From ZC4RG30 sp041168985 (GTDB taxonomy: Bacteria; Pseudomonadota; Gammaproteobacteria; Steroidobacterales; Steroidobacteraceae): 11,670 nucleotides of DNA. Made by a program: the position numbers and the translations under genes. Of this stretch, positions 7,115 to 11,670 are shown in pieces. The notes beneath the pieces are model-generated. The model did not search any database. It was not told the DNA's origin and saw nothing but the letters and a program-made list of their open reading frames with translations. Every line of letters starts with the position of its first letter. The first letter of the stretch is position 1. Location of the stretch: assembly GCA_041168985.1 (NCBI GenBank), contig JBEEKA010000097.1:1-11670 (forward strand), written 5' to 3'.

Positions 7115-7669
7115 TCAACGCCAGTTGGCGTTCGCGTTCCAGAACGCGACGCTGCGACGGTATGCCGCGGCGTCGAGCGGGACGCCGGAGCCTCCCTCGT
7201 CCGTCCCCAGCGCATTGCGCATCATCGTGATCGGCGCCATCGGGATTTCCGCCGGTTCCGCCGTATACAGGCAGCCCACCACGCCCCAGTCGGCGTCGAT
7301 GGGCGTGCCTTCCTTCAGCAGTTGCTTGCGGCTGTAAAGGATGGGGACCAGGTAATCCGCCACCGGCACCTCGACACCCTCGAACCAGCGCACGAGGACC
7401 GGCAGTTCCAGGCGCGTCCGGGCCTCGTAGGCCGAGCGAAGCAGGTGCCGGTTGCCGTCCGTGATCGGCACCGTCAGGCACCGCGTGGTGGTCCAGTTCC
7501 GATGTACATGCAGGCGACAGAAATCGGCGTAGCCGGGCAGGTCCAGCATGGGTGCCTGGTCGTTGAGGCGACGCTCGAAGTCTTCGGGCGTGATGTCCTG
7601 GATGGTGTTGGGTCGCGGTTCCTTCGGGAACAGGCGGACCCGGGCGAACTCGGTCAGGGCGATCTGCAT
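7115..7669 (-). CDS. DUF3228 family protein
   Basis: A 184-residue protein recognised as DUF3228 from MQIALTEFARVRLFPKEP, the LDLPGYADFCRLHVHRNW region, TRCLTVPITDGNRHLLRSAY, PVLVRWFEGVEVPVADYLVP, and the C-terminal PIDADWGVVGCLYTAEPAE followed by PMAPITMMRNAL and SVAFWNANANWR. The family is highly conserved but has no established function. The protein looks cytoplasmic, with no signal peptide or membrane helix. The frame is open to 7864, inside the divergent dehydrogenase. The start at 7669 was chosen because the family's conserved N-terminus begins there and AGGA lies 8 nt upstream; ATG at 7678 overlaps that site. It is divergent from the quinoprotein dehydrogenase, with a 119-bp shared intergenic region. 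Confidence 0.85.
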   Translation of the reverse strand: MQIALTEFARVRLFPKEPRPNTIQDITPEDFERRLNDQAPMLDLPGYADFCRLHVHRNWTTTRCLTVPITDGNRHLLRSAYEARTRLELPVLVRWFEGVEVPVADYLVPILYSRKQLLKEGTPIDADWGVVGCLYTAEPAEIPMAPITMMRNALGTDEGGSGVPLDAAAYRRSVAFWNANANWR

Positions 7670-7758
7670 GCGAGGCATCCTACCCGTCGCGCAGATCGTT
7701 GCGCCATCAATGAAGGGAGAACCAGATTCGCCGCCGCCGGTCTGAACCGACACAATAG

Positions 7759-7777
7759 CCGGACCGGTTCGGTCTGG
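7759..7777 (+). promoter_or_regulatory. Leader hairpin upstream of the quinoprotein dehydrogenase
   Basis: CCGGACC (7759-7765) and GGTCTGG (7771-7777) form a 7-bp stem with one G-U pair and loop GGTTC, ending just at the start of the GGGAGGGAG ribosome-binding site (7776-7784). An overlapping alternative pairing, GAACCG (7744-7749) with CGGTTC (7765-7770), is also perfect. These could tune translation or act as an operator dyad for the divergent pair. No known riboswitch consensus fits. Confidence 0.35.
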
Positions 7778-7788
7778 GAGGGAGAAAC

Positions 7789-9867
7789 ATGCGTCGTGTC
7801 CTGATGGCATCGTTGGGCGGCCTTGCCGCGTTCGCATTCGGCGTGTCGAGGCTCCAGGCGGCAACGGAGTGGCCGCTGCATGGCGGCGACTCCAACGAAA
7901 CGCGTTTCAGCCCGTTGAAGCAGGTCAATGCCGACAACGTCGCCAAGCTCGGCCTCGCCTGGTACGCGGACCTGTCCGAGAAGGGACAGTGGCAGTCCAC
8001 GCCGGTCGTCGTCGACGGCCGGATATACGTGACCACGCCCTGGAGCAAGGTCTACGCCTATGACGCCGCCACCGGGAAAACCTTGTGGAAGTTCGATCCG
8101 AAGGTGCCGCGCGAGATCGCGGCAACACGCCTGTGCTGCAACAACTCGAACCGGGGCGTGACGTACTACAAGGGCAAGCTCCTCCTCGGCACCCTGGACG
8201 GTCGCCTCGTCGCGATCGACGCGAAGCGGGGCGGCAAGGTCTGGGAGACCCGCACGACCGACATCAAGGACGACATGTCCATCACCGGTGCCCCGCGCGT
8301 CGGCAACGGCCTCGTCTTCATCGGCCAGGGTGGCGGCGAGTACTTCCAGCGCGGCTACATGTCGGCGTACGACGCGGACACCGGCAAGTTCCGCTGGAAG
8401 TTCTACGTCGTCCCGGGCGACCCATCCAAGGGACCGGACCATGCCGCGTCGGACAGCGTGATGCCGATGGCCGCGAGGACCTGGAGTGGCGAATGGTGGA
8501 AGACCGGCGGTGGTGGCTCGCCGTGGGACGGCATCGTCTATGACGAAAAGACCGGCCTGGTGATCTTCGGCACGGGCAACGGCGCACCGTGGCCGGCGGA
8601 GGATCGTTCGCCGGGCGGCGGCGACAACCTGTTCATCGCTTCCATCGTCGCCCTCGATGCAAAGACCGGCGAATACCGATGGCACTACCAGACGGTGCCC
8701 GAGGAGAACTTCGATTTCGACAACACGTCGCCGCTGACCACGACCGATCTCGTCATCAATGGCGAGAAGAAGCACGTCGTGATGCAGATCCCGAAGAACG
8801 GCGTGTTCTACGTGATCGAGGCGGCGACGGGCAAGGTGCTCAGCGCGAAGCTGGCGGTGCCCTACGCCAACTGGCTCACGGGCTTCGACAAGGACAACAA
8901 TTGGAAGCCGATCCTCAATCCGGACGCCAACTACGGCAAGACGAAGCAGGGCTGGTACGTGACGCCATTCCAGACGCACGTCTGGTATCCGCAGTCGTAC
9001 AACCCGGGCACGGGCCTCGTCTATGTCGGCCTTCGCTACGCGACGTTCGGCTTCGTCGCGGAACTAGGCGCGAAGATGGGCAACCAGCTGCTGGGCATCA
9101 ATATCGCGAAGCGTCCACAGATGGGTCCGCCACCGATCGAGGGTCCGGGCCAGTGGCTCTCGGCCTGGGATCCGGTCGCGCAGAGGGAAGTCTGGCGGGC
9201 AAAGGACGGCGTGGCGAACTCCGGCACGATGACGACGGCCGGCAATCTCGTGTTCCAGGGTACGGGCCAGCGGGATTTCTCCGCGTTCCGGGCGGACAAC
9301 GGCGAAAAGCTCTGGACTACGGATGCCGGTGCGAGCGTGCAGGCCGGTTCGGTGACCTATCAGGTCGGCGCCACGCAGTACGTGGCCGTGCTGGCGGGAC
9401 AACCGCGCGCCGCAGGAGGCAACCGACTGCTGGTGTACAAGCTGGGCGGCAGCGTCGTGTTGCCACCCGTGGCGCCACCGGCGCCGCTGGTCGTGAACGC
9501 GCCGGAAAACTTTGGCGATGCAGACACGCTCGACCGCGGCCGGCAGCTCTGGCAACAGAACTGCACGCTGTGCCACGAAGGCGGCCGCGGCATGGGCGGG
9601 TTCCCCGACCTGCGCTACTCGGCGCTCCTGCAAAGCGACGTGGCCTTCAGGTCCGTCGTGCTGGATGGCGTGCTGACCGAGAATGGCATGCTGTCCTTCG
9701 CGAAGACGCTGAAGGCGCCGGATGTCGAAGCGATCCGCGCATGGGTGACGAAGCTGGCCAACGATGTGAAGGACCAGCCTGCCCAGCCAGCCATGGGGCC
9801 CGGCACAGGGCGTGCGTCGCCGTCGACGGCGCCCCCGGCGCCACAGCGGGGCTTGCACGGAAACTGA
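7789..9867 (+). CDS. Quinohemoprotein (PQQ + cytochrome c) alcohol dehydrogenase-like enzyme
   Basis: A 692-residue periplasmic enzyme with a Sec signal peptide (cleavage about after RLQA, residue 24). An eight-bladed PQQ propeller (about 25-560) shows repeated AYDAATGKTLW-type tryptophan-docking motifs. Active-site features are the adjacent-Cys disulfide C116-C117 (LCCNNSNRG), metal ligands Glu184 (GGGEYFQRG) and Asn264 (GTGNGAPW), the PQQ-stacking Trp246 (GGGSPWDGIVYD) and catalytic Asp309 in FDFDNTS. Asp311, at +2, matches the extra metal ligand of lanthanide-dependent enzymes. A Pro-rich linker leads to a cytochrome c domain (about 575-660) with heme site C592-TL-C595-H596 and probable axial Met634 (GMLSF). 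This layout matches type II quinohemoprotein dehydrogenases, which oxidise alcohols or aldehydes and pass electrons via heme to the respiratory chain. The substrate is uncertain. The tail from about 662 is Pro/Ala-rich. A strong SD, GGGAGGGAG (7776-7784), supports the ATG. The permease gene follows after 55 bp. Confidence 0.93.
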   Translation: MRRVLMASLGGLAAFAFGVSRLQAATEWPLHGGDSNETRFSPLKQVNADNVAKLGLAWYADLSEKGQWQSTPVVVDGRIYVTTPWSKVYAYDAATGKTLWKFDPKVPREIAATRLCCNNSNRGVTYYKGKLLLGTLDGRLVAIDAKRGGKVWETRTTDIKDDMSITGAPRVGNGLVFIGQGGGEYFQRGYMSAYDADTGKFRWKFYVVPGDPSKGPDHAASDSVMPMAARTWSGEWWKTGGGGSPWDGIVYDEKTGLVIFGTGNGAPWPAEDRSPGGGDNLFIASIVALDAKTGEYRWHYQTVPEENFDFDNTSPLTTTDLVINGEKKHVVMQIPKNGVFYVIEAATGKVLSAKLAVPYANWLTGFDKDNNWKPILNPDANYGKTKQGWYVTPFQTHVWYPQSYNPGTGLVYVGLRYATFGFVAELGAKMGNQLLGINIAKRPQMGPPPIEGPGQWLSAWDPVAQREVWRAKDGVANSGTMTTAGNLVFQGTGQRDFSAFRADNGEKLWTTDAGASVQAGSVTYQVGATQYVAVLAGQPRAAGGNRLLVYKLGGSVVLPPVAPPAPLVVNAPENFGDADTLDRGRQLWQQNCTLCHEGGRGMGGFPDLRYSALLQSDVAFRSVVLDGVLTENGMLSFAKTLKAPDVEAIRAWVTKLANDVKDQPAQPAMGPGTGRASPSTAPPAPQRGLHGN

Positions 9868-9922
9868 CAGCGGACTGGCCGGCTACTTGTGAGCCCCCGC
9901 GGTGCGGGTGCAGTATCGGGCA

Positions 9923-11206
9923 ATGAAATCGATCGCATTGCCCGGCCGCATCTTCCTGTGGTCCCTGGTGTCGGCCCTCGCGGGGTTCCTGTTCGGTTTC
10001 GATACGGTCGTCATATCCGGAGGCGAGCGGGCCATCCAGGCGCTGTGGCACCTCACGCCGACCCAGCACGGTCTGGCCGTCGGAGCGGCGCTGTATGGGA
10101 CCGTTCTCGGCGCGATGGCGGGAGGCTGGCCAGCTGACCGCTTCGGGCGCAAACCCACGCTGATTTTCGTTGGCGTCCTTTACTGCGGATCCGCGGTCTG
10201 GTCGGCGCTTGCGCAGGACGTGATGTCGTTCGGCGTCGCGCGCCTGCTCGGTGGCCTGGGAATCGGCATCTCGACCGTGGTGGCACCGATGTACATCACC
10301 GAGATCGCGCCACCGGTCTGGCGCGGTCGGCTCACGGCGATGTTCCAGTTCAATATCGTTTTCGGAATCGTCGCGGCCTACGCGTCGAATGCGCTGCTGG
10401 CCGAATTCGGCGATGCGGCCTGGCGATGGATGATCGGCGTATCCGCGCTGCCTTCCCTGCTGTACCTGCTTCTGTGTTTCGTCATTCCGGAGAGTCCGCG
10501 CTGGCAGGTGCTGCGTGTGTCGCGGCCCGACGGAAGCGGGGGTTCCCGGGAGCCCTTCTGGAGCGCCAGGCTCCGCCGTCCGATCCTGCTCGCGTTCCTC
10601 GTCGCGTTCTTCAACCAGCTCTCCGGTGTCAACGCGATCCTGTATTTCGCGCCGCGCATCTTCGAGCTGACCGGGCTGGGTCCGCAGGCAGCGATGCTGC
10701 AGTCGGTCGGGATCGGGGTCACGAACCTCGTGTTCACGTTCATCGGCCTTGCGCTGATCGACCGCCTGGGTCGCAGGACGTTGCTGCTGATCGGATCCTT
10801 CGGCTACATCCTGTCTCTCGGGCTGACGGCCTGGGCCTTTGCGACGGCGCATTTCGCCATCGTGCCGGCCTGCATCTTCGGGTTCATCGCGGCGCATGCG
10901 ATCGGGCAGGGCACGGTCATCTGGGTGTTCATTTCCGAAGTCTTCCCGACCTCGCATCGCGCGGCGGGCCAGTCCCTCGGCAGCTTCACCCACTGGATCT
11001 TCGCGGCGCTACTCAGCACCGTGTTTCCCGTGATGATCACCGCGTTCTCCCCGGCGACCGTGTTCCTGTTCTTCTGCGGGATGATGGTGCTGCAGCTGGC
11101 GTGGGTGCTGGGATGGATGCCCGAAACACGGGGCGTGCCGCTGGAGGTCCTCGAGCAGCAGCTGTCGCCGGCCGGGTCGCGGCAGGCCCGGCGCGACGGG
11201 ATCTGA
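9923..11206 (+). CDS. Sugar porter family MFS transporter
   Basis: About 427 residues from the chosen ATG, with 12 predicted membrane helices. Sugar-porter signatures appear in order: GFLFGFDTVVISGG in helix 1, DRFGRKPTL after helix 2, the helix 4-5 motif VAPMYITEIAPPVWRGRL, PESPRW at the end of helix 6, QLSGVNAILYFAPRIFE in helix 7, DRLGRRTLLL after helix 8, and PETRG after helix 12. The family imports sugars and polyols, usually with protons. Only about 38 residues separate PESPRW from the helix-7 QLSGVN motif, clearly fewer than in typical members such as XylE, so the intracellular helical domain is largely missing. A GTG at 9902 in the same frame would add seven residues; ATG 9923 gives the usual short N-terminus, but no strong SD is seen for either. 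It probably shares a transcript with the dehydrogenase gene, and may carry that enzyme's substrate or product. Confidence 0.9.
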   Translation: MKSIALPGRIFLWSLVSALAGFLFGFDTVVISGGERAIQALWHLTPTQHGLAVGAALYGTVLGAMAGGWPADRFGRKPTLIFVGVLYCGSAVWSALAQDVMSFGVARLLGGLGIGISTVVAPMYITEIAPPVWRGRLTAMFQFNIVFGIVAAYASNALLAEFGDAAWRWMIGVSALPSLLYLLLCFVIPESPRWQVLRVSRPDGSGGSREPFWSARLRRPILLAFLVAFFNQLSGVNAILYFAPRIFELTGLGPQAAMLQSVGIGVTNLVFTFIGLALIDRLGRRTLLLIGSFGYILSLGLTAWAFATAHFAIVPACIFGFIAAHAIGQGTVIWVFISEVFPTSHRAAGQSLGSFTHWIFAALLSTVFPVMITAFSPATVFLFFCGMMVLQLAWVLGWMPETRGVPLEVLEQQLSPAGSRQARRDGI

Positions 11207-11348
11207 TTGCGGGCCTGGGCATGGCAAGGCATGGGATTCGGGTGGGAAACGCGCCGTTTGCGACCTGCGTCCTGCCGGAGTTTGCGTTCCCGACACAATC
11301 CGTTTCACCTCGCTGTGCATAAAGTTACCCTTCGGAAAAAGGACTTTT
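11207..11348. other. Intergenic region between the permease and the right-edge secreted protein gene
   Basis: 142 bp without a gene. It holds a direct repeat GGCATGG-CAA-GGCATGG (about 11219-11235), a small dyad AAACG-CGC-CGTTT, and near its end an AT-richer stretch (GTGCATAAAGTTACC) that could contain a -10 element for the next gene. No intrinsic terminator with a T-tract and no clear sigma-54 (TGGCAC-N5-TTGC) site was found. Confidence 0.4.
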
Positions 11349-11670
11349 ATGCATTCCGCCCCCCGACCCTCAACTTCGTTCCGCCTGTTGGCACCGTTCC
11401 AGATCGTTTTTGGCATTGCGCTGCTGTGCCTTTTGCCGCAGCAGGGCAGCGCTGCCGTGGTGGCCAACTGGGGCACGATCGTGACGCCCCTGCAGTCGGA
11501 CGTGACGTTTTCCTTCGCGCAGTACGACCTCACCAAGAATTTCACGCAGCAGTACCTCTTCTCCCTGGAAGGGGCCGCTGGCGCGACGTATTCAGTCAGT
11601 TTCACCTTTGACGCCTGCAAGCGAGGCTGCGGCAATCCCAACATTTCCTATGGGATCTATGATGCAAACG
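11349..11670 (+). CDS. Exported protein of unknown function, N-terminal part (3' truncated)
   Basis: An open frame runs from ATG 11349 to the window edge (107 codons, no stop). AAGGA at 11339-11343, 5 nt before the ATG, supports the start. The N-terminus MHSAPRPSTSFRLLAPFQ is basic and Ser/Pro-rich, followed by a hydrophobic core IVFGIALLCLLP and a likely cleavage after QQGSAA or nearby, giving an exported protein. The mature part starts VVANWGTIVTP and is rich in aromatic and beta-strand residues (DVTFSFAQYDL, QQYLFSLEGAAG, YSVSFTFDACKRGCGNP), including two nearby Cys residues that may form a disulfide. The style resembles N-termini of PEP-CTERM/exosortase-sorted surface proteins (the FxDxA-type group). 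The diagnostic C-terminus lies outside the window, so this is only a suggestion. Confidence 0.75.
   Translation, partial: MHSAPRPSTSFRLLAPFQIVFGIALLCLLPQQGSAAVVANWGTIVTPLQSDVTFSFAQYDLTKNFTQQYLFSLEGAAGATYSVSFTFDACKRGCGNPNISYGIYDAN

Noticed and set aside
5289..7337. A 682-codon open frame on the + strand overlapping the S53 peptidase.
   Set aside because: It is a frame-shadow from GC-rich codon bias: Arg/Gly/His-rich, no domain motifs, and it runs through the end of the peptidase into the convergent gene.
7654..8979. A 441-codon minus-strand open frame opposite the quinoprotein dehydrogenase.
   Set aside because: It is an antisense shadow with no recognisable motif. The sense strand carries all PQQ-enzyme signatures.
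9896..9908. Small hairpin CCCGC-GGT-GCGGG between dehydrogenase and permease as a terminator.
   Set aside because: The stem is only 5 bp, with no T-tract and immediately before the permease start; not enough to call a terminator.
9902..9922. GTG start for the sugar porter.
   Set aside because: It adds seven residues with no better ribosome-binding site; ATG 9923 gives a normal permease N-terminus. Not excluded.
8589..9926. A 445-codon alternative + frame within the dehydrogenase.
   Set aside because: It overlaps a confidently identified enzyme and shows only Arg/Gly-rich shadow composition.
9647..10993. A 448-codon minus-strand open frame opposite the permease and the end of the dehydrogenase.
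   Set aside because: It is highly charged, Arg/Asp/Glu/Gln-rich low-complexity translation typical of the antisense of hydrophobic membrane-protein codons, with no family resemblance.
11215..11240. Possible sigma-54 promoter (TGGCA near 11222) for the right-edge gene.
   Set aside because: No TTGC element at the required spacing, so the -24/-12 pattern is not met.

Overview
This is a GC-rich window with dense, standard bacterial genes. It most likely comes from the chromosome of a gammaproteobacterium, possibly Xanthomonadales/Lysobacterales-like. That placement is an inference from GC content, the YaeQ and DUF3228 families, a GEMM-type riboswitch and the abundance of exported proteins; no rRNA or marker gene fixes the taxon. 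No insertion sequence, integrase, tRNA, rRNA or CRISPR array is visible, so this reads as ordinary chromosome rather than a mobile island.

Layout from left to right. (1) The 3' part of an MFS transporter (1-810, +) converges, across a 12-bp hairpin, on (2) a soluble GAF-PAS-HisKA-HATPase-REC hybrid histidine kinase (878-3034, -). (3) Divergent from the kinase is a small exported SnoaL-like protein (3140-3670, +). It converges on (4) yaeQ (3706-4254, -), which uses a TTG start. (5) Divergent from yaeQ, the leader at 4394-4536 carries a clear cyclic di-GMP-I (GEMM-I) riboswitch. Its P1 3' strand can instead form a 7-bp hairpin, and a second hairpin covers the ribosome-binding region. (6) The riboswitch precedes an 855-residue S53 (sedolisin) lipoprotein peptidase (4537-7104, +) whose C-terminal 340 residues are exactly four 85-residue Ig-like repeats. 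(7) It converges on a DUF3228 gene (7115-7669, -). (8) Divergent from that is a periplasmic PQQ quinohemoprotein dehydrogenase with a C-terminal cytochrome c domain (7789-9867, +). It carries an Asp two residues after the catalytic Asp, the hallmark of lanthanide-using enzymes. (9) A sugar-porter-type MFS permease with a shortened central loop follows 55 bp later (9923-11206, +). (10) The window ends inside an exported protein of unknown function (11349 to the edge, +), possibly a PEP-CTERM-type surface protein.

Two functional stories stand out. The first is direct c-di-GMP control, through RNA, of a surface-anchored protease with adhesin-like repeats. This would fit a switch between motile and surface-attached life. 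The second is a probable oxidation module, in which a periplasmic PQQ/heme dehydrogenase of predicted lanthanide type is paired with a permease that may import its substrate or product. The hybrid kinase is an orphan here, with no response regulator or HPt gene beside it.
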